A DNA stretch of 64,000 bases from contig NZ_JBHRTR010000054.1 in the NCBI RefSeq assembly GCF_042646425.1, positions 558,001-622,000 of the forward strand, in the 5' to 3' direction. Source of the stretch: Marinibaculum pumilum (lineage in GTDB: Bacteria > Pseudomonadota > Alphaproteobacteria > Ferrovibrionales > Ferrovibrionaceae). Every line of letters starts with the position of its first letter. Positions within the stretch are counted from its first letter, which is position 1. Below the pieces are notes generated by a model. It saw only the letters and a program-made list of their open reading frames with translations. It made no database searches and had not been told where the DNA came from. A program made the position numbers and the translations under genes. Positions 9,602-17,201 of this stretch are shown piece after piece.

Positions 9602-10527
9602 TCGAGACCCTTCTGCTCAACTGGCTGGCGTTCACGCCGGTTTTCGCTACGCCGCTGATGCTGGCCGCCGTCGGCCTGATCATCAACGAGCGCGCCGGCG
9701 TGCTGAACCTGGGCGCCGAGGGGATGATGATGGTCGGCGCGCTGACCGGCGTGATCCTCTCCTTCCACACCGCGCAGCCCTGGCTCGGCATCCTCTGCGC
9801 CGCACTGGCCGGGGGCGCGCTGGCCGCCGTCTTCGCCGCGGCGGTGGTGGTATTCCGGGCCAACCAGGTTGTCGCCGGGCTGATCACCGTGGCGCTCGGG
9901 GCCGGCCTGGCGGGCCTGATCGGCCCGCCCTACAGCCAGAAGCCGATCGCCGCCTTCGAGCGGCTCGACCTGGGCCCGTTGACGGAGCTTCCGTGGCTCG
10001 GCCGCATCCTGTTCAACCAGGACCCACTGCTCTACCTGTCGCTGCTGCTGGTGGCGGCGACCGGCTGGGTCCTGTTCCGGACCCGGCTGGGCCTGCGCCT
10101 GCGCGCCTGCGGCGAGAGCCCGGAAACCGCCGATGCCGCCGGCGTCGACGTGCAGGCGATGCGGCTGGCGGCGGTGGTGGCGGGCGGCATGTTCTGCGGC
10201 CTGGCCGGCGGCTATCTGTCGCTCGCGGCGAGCCAGGTCTGGGTCGAGGGCATGACCGGCGGCCGCGGCTGGATCGCCATCGCGCTGGTGATCTTCGCCG
10301 CCTGGCGGCCCTGGCGGGCCGTGCTGGGCGCCCTGCTGTTCGGCGGCATCGTCGCGCTGATCCCCCGCATCCAGGCCACCGGGGTCAGCGTGCCGACCTT
10401 CCTGCTGATGATGCTGCCCTATCTGGCGACCCTGCTGGTGCTGCTGCTGGTGGCCCTGCGCGGGCGCACCGCGGCCCAGGCGCCGGATGCGCTGGGCCGG
10501 GACTATGCCCGCGAGGACCGGCAGTAG
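9598..10527 (+). CDS. BMP-type ABC transporter permease 2
   Basis: A 309-residue permease, paralogous to the one at 199-1143: both have an INERAGVLNLG or CERAGVLNLG element followed by a GRGWI(A/C)IALV(I/V)FA(A/S)WRP segment near the C-terminus. About eight hydrophobic helices are visible. The GTG start at 9598 overlaps the preceding stop (GTGA) and completes a binding protein, ATPase and two permeases in one direction. The similarity to the window-start permease suggests the two importers arose by duplication or recruit related substrates. Confidence 0.87.
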   Translation: MIETLLLNWLAFTPVFATPLMLAAVGLIINERAGVLNLGAEGMMMVGALTGVILSFHTAQPWLGILCAALAGGALAAVFAAAVVVFRANQVVAGLITVALGAGLAGLIGPPYSQKPIAAFERLDLGPLTELPWLGRILFNQDPLLYLSLLLVAATGWVLFRTRLGLRLRACGESPETADAAGVDVQAMRLAAVVAGGMFCGLAGGYLSLAASQVWVEGMTGGRGWIAIALVIFAAWRPWRAVLGALLFGGIVALIPRIQATGVSVPTFLLMMLPYLATLLVLLLVALRGRTAAQAPDALGRDYAREDRQ

Positions 10528-10569
10528 GGGGTTCCGCCCCGCGGGAATGCGGGTCTCTGCAGGTGGGGC

Positions 10570-10598
10570 TTGATTTTGGCAATGACAGGCGCTATTCG
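10570..10598 (+). promoter_or_regulatory. Candidate housekeeping promoter of the cold-shock gene
   Basis: TTGATT (10570-10575) and TATTCG (10593-10598) are 17 bp apart. Transcription from here would give an untranslated leader of about 130 bases before the cold-shock ATG, as is usual for cspA-type genes whose leaders respond to temperature. The rest of the 210-bp gap shows no other clear element. Confidence 0.35.
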
Positions 10599-10737
10599 TT
10601 AACCGATCAGACCGCTATGCCTCTGGCGTCTCCTGCCCCTGTCTCGCCGACAGGCACGACCACTCCACGCAATCCGGTGAGCTGAGACCCATTCGCGCTG
10701 TGCGCGGGTGTTCAAGACCTGTTTTGAGGAAAGACCG

Positions 10738-10947
10738 ATGACCACAGGAACCGTGAAGTGGTTCAATCCGACCAAGGGCTATGGCTTCATCACGCCTGAC
10801 CAGGGCGGCTCCGATGCCTTCGTCCACATCTCCGCCGTCGAGCGTGCGGGCATGTCGTCCCTGCAGGAAGGCCAGCGCGTCAGCTACGACCTTCAGCCGG
10901 GCAAGAACGGTAAGTCGTCCGCGGAGAATCTCCGCGCCGTCGACTGA
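10738..10947 (+). CDS. cspA: Cold-shock domain protein (CspA family)
   Basis: A 69-residue single cold-shock domain. It has the RNA-binding motifs KGYGFI (RNP1) and DAFVHIS (RNP2), preceded by TGTVKWFNPT. CspA-type proteins bind single-stranded RNA and DNA and melt RNA secondary structure. The start is set by TTTTGAGGAAAG, a good ribosome site 7-12 bp upstream; an upstream in-frame ATG at 10708 would add ten unrelated residues. Whether it is cold-induced or constitutive cannot be told. A strong terminator follows at 10970. Confidence 0.93.
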   Translation: MTTGTVKWFNPTKGYGFITPDQGGSDAFVHISAVERAGMSSLQEGQRVSYDLQPGKNGKSSAENLRAVD

Positions 10948-10969
10948 CCGGCCGCACAGGCTTTTCGGG

Positions 10970-11002
10970 AAGGCCCGCAGAAATGCGGGCCTTCTTGTTT
11001 TT
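10970..11002 (+). terminator. Rho-independent terminator of the cold-shock gene
   Basis: AAGGCCCGCA (10970-10979), loop GAAA, TGCGGGCCTT (10984-10993), then CTTGTTTTT. Ten perfect base pairs, a tetraloop and a U-rich tail make this one of the clearest terminators in the window. Confidence 0.85.
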
Positions 11003-11125
11003 CGGCCCTTCGGGCCGATCGACCGGCCTGCATCTGCGGCCGATCTTGCCCTTCGGGGCCCTCCTCCCCCATCTTTGGTGAAGGCGGCCGCATTCCGCGG
11101 CCGCGTCGCAGCCGAACGGAGTTTC

Positions 11126-11272
11126 ATGCCCCGCAAGCCCAATTACGATTTCGAGCGCCGCGAACGCGAAAAGGCCAAGGCCGAGAAGAAGGCCGAGCGC
11201 CAGCGCGCGAAACAGGAAAAGTCCGACGAGCGCAAGGAAGAGCGCGCCACCGAGGACAGCGACAACAGCTGA
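11126..11272 (+). CDS. Small, highly charged lysine/glutamate-rich protein
   Basis: A 48-residue ORF beginning MPRKPNYDFERRERE and ending TEDSDNS; the middle is an almost continuous run of Lys, Glu, Arg and Ala and should form a single long helix. No cysteine, signal or membrane segment is present. Similar short KAEKKAERQ-type proteins occur next to cold-shock genes in alphaproteobacteria, but the function is unknown. A terminator separates it from cspA, so it needs its own promoter or read-through. Confidence 0.6.
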   Translation: MPRKPNYDFERREREKAKAEKKAERQRAKQEKSDERKEERATEDSDNS

Positions 11273-11335
11273 GCCCGGCCGGGCCGTCGCAGCGGTGCCG
11301 CCCGGCACGGGCCGTCCGCGCGATGGCTGGCCTGT

Positions 11336-11782
11336 TCAGCCCCGCACGAGGTTGCGGAACGTGGCATTGGCGCGGGCAACCACCGCGTCGTCCGCCAGCA
11401 CCAGCGCATCCACGAAGCCGGTCGCACGCCCGCCCTTCACCAGGCGGGGCTGCACTTCGAACCAGCTGCCGTTCGCCGCCGTCGCGACATAGTCCACCGC
11501 CAGGCCGAGGGTGACGATGCTGCCCCGCGCTTCCGGGGCCAGGGCGTCCAGGCCCAGGCCATAGGTATGCCCCATGGCATTGTCGGCGATCGCCGCGATG
11601 ACGCCCCCGTGCAGGAAGCCCCGGGCGTTGCAATGCGCCGGCCCGATGCGGAAGCCGATGCGGTAGCTGCCATCCGCGACCCGGCGATAGAGCGGTTCCC
11701 AGGGATCGGTGACGGCGGAGCGGCGATCGTGTCGCTCGAACCCCGCCGGCACCGCCGTCGCGTCATCCGCCCTGCCTGCCAT
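11336..11782 (-). CDS. PaaI-type hotdog-fold thioesterase
   Basis: About 148 residues with the hotdog-fold core of PaaI-type acyl-CoA thioesterases: NARGFLHGGVIAAIADNAMGHT, with the HGG motif and the catalytic-region D in ADN, followed by VTLGLAVDYVATAANGSWFEVQPRLVKGGRATGFVDALV. Such enzymes hydrolyse aromatic or medium-chain acyl-CoA esters. ATG at 11782 is preferred over 11833; the extra 17 residues would be mostly Arg, Asp and Thr. It stands alone, convergent with the small ORF at 11126. Confidence 0.8.
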   Translation of the reverse strand: MAGRADDATAVPAGFERHDRRSAVTDPWEPLYRRVADGSYRIGFRIGPAHCNARGFLHGGVIAAIADNAMGHTYGLGLDALAPEARGSIVTLGLAVDYVATAANGSWFEVQPRLVKGGRATGFVDALVLADDAVVARANATFRNLVRG

Positions 11783-11944
11783 CCTGTCCTCCCGCCTGTC
11801 CGTCCGTTTGTCCGTCCGTCCGGCGCGGCGCATGGCCGCACTGCGCAGGGGACGCTATCGGCAGCCCCCACATCCATCAAATGAATGTTTCTGATCCGGA
11901 TGCATGAATGCGATGCATTCTAGCGTGCCGGCAGGCGCCGGCGT

Positions 11945-14677
11945 TCAGCCCCGCACCTGCGGGGCGGCCGCCGTTTCCGCTGCCGCCAGCGGCAGGCTGA
12001 CCCGGAAGCGGGCACCCTCTCCCGGCCGCGCCGGCAGCAGGTCCAGCGCACCGCCCAGCCGGTGCATGATCTGCCATGAGATCGCCAGCCCCAGCCCCGC
12101 GCCGCCGGGCTTCGCCCGCGCCCAGTTGCGGGAGAACTTGGTGAACAGGGTCCGCCGCTGCTCGGCATCGATGCCGGTCCCGTTGTCCGACACCTCCACC
12201 ACCGCGCGGCCGCCCTCCATCCGGCATTCCACCAGGACCCGCGGCGCGGGCGCGGTGTTGTAGATCACCGCATTGGTCAGCAGGTTGATGAAGACCTGCC
12301 GCAGCCGGTCGGCATCGGCCTGCACCGGCAGGGCGGGCAGCGGTCCGATGCGTTCCAGGGCGACGCCGGCGGACCGGGCCAGGCCCTGGCAGGTGTCGAT
12401 CGCCCGGCCCACCGCCTCCTGCGCGTCGATCCGGGCCAGCTGCCAGCTCGCCTCGCCACGCTCCAGCAGGTTCAGGTCCAGGATCTCGTCCAGCAGGCGG
12501 GTCAGGCGCAGGCTCTCCTCGTGGATGATGCCGATGAAGCGCTGCGCCTGGTCGCTGGACAGGTCGCGGCTCTCCAGCAGGATTTCCGAGAAGGAGCGGA
12601 TCGAGGTCATCGGTGTGCGGACCTCGTGGCTGACCTGGCTCAGGAAATCGTCCTTCTCCGCGTCCAGCCGCTGCAGCCGTTCGTTCGCGGCGCGCAGCTG
12701 CGCCGCGGCCGCTTCCAGTTCCTGCGACTTCTGCTCCACCTGGCGGCTATACTCCATCAGCCGCGCGGTCTCGTTGGCGATGGTCATCAGTTCGTTCAGG
12801 CTGATGGTCTCGCCGCTGGCGACCTGGCTGACCATCGCCCGCGCCGAGGCGGCGCCGACCGAGCCCGCCAGCTGCCGCTCCAGATAGGCGATGAAGGCGC
12901 CGCTCGGCTCCGGCAGCTCGCGTTCCCGCCCCTGACGCCGGGCGAAGTCGCGGAAGATGCGGTGCGCCTTTTCCGGCCCCAGGATGCGCTGCGCCAGGAC
13001 GAACAGGTCCTCCGCCGTCGCAAAGCGCCGGATGAAGCGATGCTCGTCCTCCAGCGGCGAACGGAAGACATCGACGAACAGCGCGCTCTGCAGTTGCTCC
13101 AGCGGCCGCAGGTCGCGGAACAGCGAGCCCAGCACGAAGACGATGGTGTTGACGCCCAGGCTCCAGAACAGCGCGTTGACCAGCGCGTCGTCGTGGATGC
13201 CGAACAGCGATTGCGGCCGCAGCCCCGCGATGCCCCACGGGCCGTTCGCGATTACCGACTGCGACAGCAGGAAGTCGCCCTCGAAGCTCGGCAGGAACAG
13301 GGTATAGGCCCAGAGCGCGAAGCCCGCCGCCAGGCCGGCCACCGCGCCGCCGGCACTGGCCTGCCGCCAGTACAGCCCGCCGATGATGGAGGGCAGGAAC
13401 TGCGCCACACCGGCGAAGGAGATCAGGCCGATCGCCGCCAGGGCGTCGGACTTGCCGCTGAGCCGGAAGTACAGGAAGCCCAGGGCCAGGATCAGGCAGA
13501 TGCTGATCCGGCGGCTGGTCAGCAGCAGCTGCCGCACATCGCCGGACTGGCCATGCATGCCCAGGCCCGGCAGCCGCAGCGCCACCGGCATGACGATATG
13601 GTTCGACACCATCGTCGACAGCGCGATGCAGGCGACGATCACCATCGACGTGGCGGAGGAGAAGCCGCCCAGGAAGGCCAGCATCGCCAGCGCATCCTGC
13701 CCCACCGACATCGGCAGGGTCAGCACGAACATGTCGGGATTTGCGCCTTCCGGCATGAAATGCAGACCGCCGATGGCGATCGGCAGGATGAACAGGCTCA
13801 TCAGGAACATGTACAGCGGGAACATCCAGGCCGCGGTGGCCAGGTGGCGCTCGTCGGAATTCTCCACCACCGTCACCTGGAACTGCCGCGGCAGGCAGAT
13901 CACTGCGGTCGCCGCCAGGAAGGTCAGGGCGATCCAGCGCGGCCCGAACACCTCCTCCGAATGCAGGATCTGGGGCGAGGCGCGGTCGAAGATCTCCGAC
14001 GGGCCGTCGGCCAGCGCAAAGACCACGAAGATGCCGACCGCGACCAGTGCCACCAGCTTCACCAGCGCCTCCAGCGCGATCGCGGCGACCACGCCGTGAT
14101 GGCGCTCGTTGGCGTCGATGTTGCGGGTGCCGAACAGGATCGTGAACAGCGCCATGCCGGCGGCGATCCAGAACGCCGCTCGGAAGTCCGGCTCGCCGGC
14201 CGGCAGGCCGGTCAGCCCCTCCAGCACATCGCCGCCGATCACCTGGAAGCTGGTGGTCACCGCCTTCAGCTGCAGCGCGATATAAGGGGTGGAGCCGATC
14301 ACCGCGATCAGGGTGACCATCACCGCCAGGGTGTTGCTCTTGCCGTAGCGCGAGGAGATCAGGTCGGCGATCGAGGTGATGCGGTGCACCCGGCCGATCC
14401 GCACCAGCTTGCGCAGCAGGAACCACCAGCCGACGAAGACCAGGGTCGGCCCCAGATAGATGGTGGCGAATTCCAGCCCGTTCCGGGCCGCCGAACCGAC
14501 CGCGCCGTAGAACGTCCACGAGGTGCAGTAGACGGAGATCGACAGGGTGTAGATCAGCGGCGACTGGATCCATCGGGTGCGGCCGCGACTCGCCTGGCGA
14601 TCGCCCAGGAAGGCGACCAGAAACAGCAGCGCCACATAGGCCAGCGAGACCGCGAGGATCAGGTTGGCCGAGAGCAT
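11945..14677 (-). CDS. SLC5-type (CbrA-like) sensor histidine kinase
   Basis: A 910-residue membrane kinase. The N-terminal two-thirds is a sodium:solute symporter-like module of about 12-13 helices (starting MLSANLILAVSLAYVALLF, with the SISVYCTSWTFYGAVG motif). A STAC-like linker (RQLAGSVGAASARAMV) and a coiled coil follow, then HisKA with H684 in FLSQVSHEVRTP and a HATPase domain with FINLLTNAV (N box), EVSDNGTGID and GGAGLGLAIS. This is the architecture of CbrA, which senses carbon/nitrogen balance and may also transport. No PAS or receiver domain is attached. The start overlaps the small membrane protein stop by one base. Confidence 0.88.
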   Translation of the reverse strand: MLSANLILAVSLAYVALLFLVAFLGDRQASRGRTRWIQSPLIYTLSISVYCTSWTFYGAVGSAARNGLEFATIYLGPTLVFVGWWFLLRKLVRIGRVHRITSIADLISSRYGKSNTLAVMVTLIAVIGSTPYIALQLKAVTTSFQVIGGDVLEGLTGLPAGEPDFRAAFWIAAGMALFTILFGTRNIDANERHHGVVAAIALEALVKLVALVAVGIFVVFALADGPSEIFDRASPQILHSEEVFGPRWIALTFLAATAVICLPRQFQVTVVENSDERHLATAAWMFPLYMFLMSLFILPIAIGGLHFMPEGANPDMFVLTLPMSVGQDALAMLAFLGGFSSATSMVIVACIALSTMVSNHIVMPVALRLPGLGMHGQSGDVRQLLLTSRRISICLILALGFLYFRLSGKSDALAAIGLISFAGVAQFLPSIIGGLYWRQASAGGAVAGLAAGFALWAYTLFLPSFEGDFLLSQSVIANGPWGIAGLRPQSLFGIHDDALVNALFWSLGVNTIVFVLGSLFRDLRPLEQLQSALFVDVFRSPLEDEHRFIRRFATAEDLFVLAQRILGPEKAHRIFRDFARRQGRERELPEPSGAFIAYLERQLAGSVGAASARAMVSQVASGETISLNELMTIANETARLMEYSRQVEQKSQELEAAAAQLRAANERLQRLDAEKDDFLSQVSHEVRTPMTSIRSFSEILLESRDLSSDQAQRFIGIIHEESLRLTRLLDEILDLNLLERGEASWQLARIDAQEAVGRAIDTCQGLARSAGVALERIGPLPALPVQADADRLRQVFINLLTNAVIYNTAPAPRVLVECRMEGGRAVVEVSDNGTGIDAEQRRTLFTKFSRNWARAKPGGAGLGLAISWQIMHRLGGALDLLPARPGEGARFRVSLPLAAAETAAAPQVRG

Positions 14678-15174
14678 CAGTCGCGCCCCCTCCCCGGCCC
14701 GGCGCCCGGTTCCGCGGGTGGCGCCGCCGCCGGCGCCGCCCGGCTCCCCCTGTCGGCGCCGGCACGCCAACCGTCCCGCTGGCCGCGATACTCCGCCTGC
14801 CCGCGCGAATCGCCCGGGTGGCGCGTCTCGGTCGCTCCCCGCCCCTGCAGCCGGCGGGCCAGCCACAGCGCGGCCAGGATCATCGCCAGCCAGACGCCGA
14901 AGATGTAGAGCACGATCAGCGGCACGCCGGCGAGTCGCACCGGCGCCATGAAGATCTCCGGGAATGGCGGCAGCAGCAGGAACACGCCCAGCAGCGGCAG
15001 CACCAGCGCAGCGTCGCGCAGCTTGGGCGAGGCTTCGTGACCGACGACGCCGGGTGGTTCCCCCTGGTCTGCGGGCGGATCGGCGGCGCCGCTCTCCGCC
15101 GCGGCCTCGCGGTCGACCTCGCGCGGGGTGCCGCGATCGGCGCCCCCGTCCCCCTCCGGTCCGGGCGCGCTCAC
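14677..15174 (-). CDS. Small two-helix membrane protein of the CbrA-like operon
   Basis: A 165-residue protein. An acidic N-terminal ~50 residues is followed by two hydrophobic segments (ALVLPLLGVFLLLPPF and GVPLIVLYIFGVWLAMILAA) and a long Arg/Gly/Ala-rich C-terminus of low complexity. GTG start at 15174 overlaps the response-regulator stop (GTGA); its stop overlaps the kinase start. Small two-helix proteins are encoded beside other SLC5-type transporters and kinases (CbrX next to CbrA is one), so a subunit or accessory role is likely, but this is inference from position. Confidence 0.6.
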   Translation of the reverse strand: MSAPGPEGDGGADRGTPREVDREAAAESGAADPPADQGEPPGVVGHEASPKLRDAALVLPLLGVFLLLPPFPEIFMAPVRLAGVPLIVLYIFGVWLAMILAALWLARRLQGRGATETRHPGDSRGQAEYRGQRDGWRAGADRGSRAAPAAAPPAEPGAGPGRGRD

Positions 15175-15539
15175 AACCCGGCCAGCCGCCGCACCCGCTC
15201 TACGACGTCCCGGTTGGAGAACGGCTTGGTGATGAAGGCGTCGGCGCCGATTTCCTCCGCCGTCCGGCGGTCCTGCGCCTGACCCTTCGCCGTGAGGACG
15301 ATCACCCGCAATGCCTTCAGCCGCGGATCGGCCCGGATCTGCTTCAGGATCGAGAAGCCGTCCATCGACGGCAGCATGACGTCAAGAATCACCACATCCG
15401 GGGCATCCGCCTGCAGGGCGCGCAGGGTCTCCTCCCCGTCCAGCACCGCGGTCACGTCCAGCCCCTCCCGCTTCAGCAGGAAGCTCAGCGATTCCACGAT
15501 ATTCGGCTCGTCTTCCGCGATCAGCACGCGCGCTGTCAC
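15171..15539 (-). CDS. Stand-alone response-regulator receiver
   Basis: A 122-residue single CheY-like receiver: acidic pocket near residues 9-11 (AEDE), phospho-acceptor Asp in VVILDVMLPSMDG (about residue 52), the conserved Thr in VIVLTAKG and Lys in FITKPFS. No DNA-binding output is present, so it probably relays phosphate or acts by protein contact. GTG start at 15539 with GGGGAGGG upstream. Its stop overlaps the next gene, and the order receiver, small membrane protein, SLC5-type kinase makes it the likely partner of the kinase. Confidence 0.88.
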   Translation of the reverse strand: MTARVLIAEDEPNIVESLSFLLKREGLDVTAVLDGEETLRALQADAPDVVILDVMLPSMDGFSILKQIRADPRLKALRVIVLTAKGQAQDRRTAEEIGADAFITKPFSNRDVVERVRRLAGL

Positions 15540-15685
15540 GCTGCCGGCCCTCCCCTGTCATGGCCCACCTGCGGCGGTCCCGCCGGCGGCATCGCGGCTC
15601 GTCGTCCGCTTGTTCCGGTGGAGTGTAGCGCCGACCGCCGCCGCGCGCACCGGCCGCCCGGCAGAGGGGGTGCGGCAATGAAGAA

Positions 15686-15708
15686 GGGCCCCGGCACTGC
15701 CGGGGCCC
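15686..15708 (-). terminator. Terminator-like hairpin after the 16991-15780 binding-protein gene
   Basis: On the minus strand GGGCCCCGGC, loop AGT, GCCGGGGCCC, then TTCTTCATT. Ten perfect pairs and a partly U-rich tail; it lies 70 bp past the stop of the binding-protein gene and upstream of the response regulator, so it would insulate the two minus-strand units. Confidence 0.6.
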
Positions 15709-15710
15709 AG

Positions 15711-15749
15711 GTGAGTCTGACAGGTGAGTCTGACAGGTGAGTCTGACAG
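15711..15749. repeat. Three tandem 13-bp repeats
   Basis: GTGAGTCTGACAG is repeated three times without spacing at 15711-15723, 15724-15736 and 15737-15749. It lies between a terminator-like hairpin and the binding-protein stop. Exact short tandem copies outside a gene may be slippage products or a protein-binding array; no spacer structure suggests CRISPR. Confidence 0.85.
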
Positions 15750-15779
15750 GGACCGTGCGGCCTGTCGGCCGCCGGCCGG

Positions 15780-16991
15780 TCAGCCCTGCTTTGAGGCGAA
15801 CTCGCAGGACGCGTTGGGCTCCTTGCCGAAGGCTTCCTCGCCCGGCACGGTGGTCACCAGTTCCAGCAGGTCCCATTCGCCGGTCGATTCCTCCGGCGTC
15901 TTGGTGCGGAACAGGTACAGGTCATGCACGAAGCGGCCATCCTCGCGGATGTAGCCCTTGCCGTACATGTCGTCGATTTCCATCGACTTCATCTTCTTCA
16001 TCACCGCGTCGGGATCCGTGGTGCCGGCTTCCTCGACCGCCCGCAGATAGGTGCGGGTGGCGGAGTATTCCGCGGCCTGCAGGCCGTTCGGCATCTTGCC
16101 CATCTTCTCGTAGAAGCGGTCGGCGAAGGACTGGGCCTCCGGCGACAGGTTGAAGTTCCAGGCCTCGGTCATCAGCAGCCCCTGGGTGTTCTCCAGGCCA
16201 AGGGCGTGGATGTCGCCGATGAACATCAGCAGGGAGGCCAGCTTCATGCTGTCGGTGAGGCCGAACTCCTTGGCGCCCTTGATCGCATTCACCAGGTCGG
16301 GGCCGGCATTCGCCAGGGCCAGGACCTCGGCGCCGGAGGCCTGCGCGCTGAGCAGGAAGGCGGAGAAGTCGGTCGTGCCCAGCGGGTGACGCACCGAACC
16401 CAGCACCTCGCCGCCGTTCTGCTTCACCACGGCGGTGGCGTCCTCCTCCAGCGAATGGCCGAAGGTGTAGTCGGCGGTCAGGAAGTACCAGGTCTTGCCG
16501 GCCGAGCGGGTCGCCGCGGCGCCGACGCTGCGGGCCAGCGACGTGGTGTCGTAGAAATAGGCGATGGTCCAGGGCGTGCAGTCCGGCCCGGTCAGCCGGG
16601 GCGTGGTACCGCCGATGCTGATGAACGGCCGGCCCGCCTCGGTCATGATGCTCTGCATCGCCAGGTTGGCGGCGCTGTTGGTGCCGCCCAGAAGCAGGTC
16701 GATATCCTGCCGGGCGACCATCTCGCGCGCCTGGGCAGAGGCGATATCCGCCTTGCTCTGGTGGTCCGCGGACAGGATCTCGACCTTGCGTCCGAGGACC
16801 TCGCCGCCCGCATCCTCGACCGCCATGGTGATCGCTTCCAGGCCGCCTCGGCCGTCCAGGTCGGAATAGACCCCCGACATGTCGGTTATGAAGGCGATCC
16901 GCACCGGGTCGTCCGCCGCCTGCGCCGGCAGGGCGCCAGCCGCCGCCAGCAGCGCCGCCGCCGCTGCCGTACGCAACAAGCCTGTCAACAT
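15780..16991 (-). CDS. LIV-type (HAAT) ABC substrate-binding protein 1
   Basis: A 403-residue periplasmic protein with a Sec signal (MLTGLLRTAAAAALLAAAGALPAQA, cleavage before ADDPV). The mature part begins RIAFITDMSGVYSDLDG and has the Peripla_BP_6 fold of branched-chain amino-acid, amide or aromatic-acid binding proteins. It is a paralogue of the binding protein at 21040-22260 (KLGLITDMSGLYSDVTG). ATG at 16991 is preferred over ATG 16997, because GGGAGG lies 6-7 bp before the former and abuts the latter. No permease gene adjoins; the permeases at 26299-29748 share its operator type and are the likely partners. Confidence 0.86.
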   Translation of the reverse strand: MLTGLLRTAAAAALLAAAGALPAQAADDPVRIAFITDMSGVYSDLDGRGGLEAITMAVEDAGGEVLGRKVEILSADHQSKADIASAQAREMVARQDIDLLLGGTNSAANLAMQSIMTEAGRPFISIGGTTPRLTGPDCTPWTIAYFYDTTSLARSVGAAATRSAGKTWYFLTADYTFGHSLEEDATAVVKQNGGEVLGSVRHPLGTTDFSAFLLSAQASGAEVLALANAGPDLVNAIKGAKEFGLTDSMKLASLLMFIGDIHALGLENTQGLLMTEAWNFNLSPEAQSFADRFYEKMGKMPNGLQAAEYSATRTYLRAVEEAGTTDPDAVMKKMKSMEIDDMYGKGYIREDGRFVHDLYLFRTKTPEESTGEWDLLELVTTVPGEEAFGKEPNASCEFASKQG

Positions 16992-17051
16992 CTCCATCCT
17001 CCCTTGATTGGTCGCATGCCCGGCCCTGCGGCCGAATGCGCATCGACACTT

Positions 17052-17067
17052 TTGAACGAACGTTCTA
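17052..17067. promoter_or_regulatory. TetR-type operator copy 1 (LIV binding-protein promoter)
   Basis: TTGAACGAACGTTCTA, about 60 bp upstream of the minus-strand binding-protein start. It is the exact reverse complement of the copy at 17164-17179, and close to copies at 22329, 24856 and 29815. On the minus strand a TTGACA box (17091-17096) lies about 23 bp upstream of it, so it overlaps the promoter region. Confidence 0.7.
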
Positions 17068-17163
17068 TCAATCCCATTGCTGGGCTTCCTTGTCAACATG
17101 CCTTCCTTGCCGGATCTGCAAGGCGCAGGAGGCGGCGACGTCTTGACAGGCCCGTGGCGATGT

Positions 17164-17179
17164 TAGAACGTTCGTTCAA
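17164..17179. promoter_or_regulatory. TetR-type operator copy 2 (deacylase promoter)
   Basis: TAGAACGTTCGTTCAA, 22 bp before the deacylase ATG and 15 bp after a TTGACA -35 box (17143-17148), so it covers the likely -10 region and would block transcription when bound. Centre-to-centre distance to copy 1 is 112 bp, which would allow one factor to control both divergent genes. Confidence 0.72.
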
Positions 17180-17201
17180 ATCGGATGCAAGGAGGAACCT
17201 G

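Noticed and set aside
12521..14908. Plus-strand frame of 795 codons opposite the histidine kinase
   Set aside because: Gln/Asp/Arg/His-rich low-complexity reading, no start signal, and complete antisense to a gene with full kinase motifs.
15711..15749. CRISPR remnant
   Set aside because: The 13-bp units are contiguous with no spacers.
15924..17201. N-terminal extension of the deacylase frame (1002 codons in all)
   Set aside because: The added part is antisense to binding protein 1; a strong ribosome site and operator precede the ATG at 17202.
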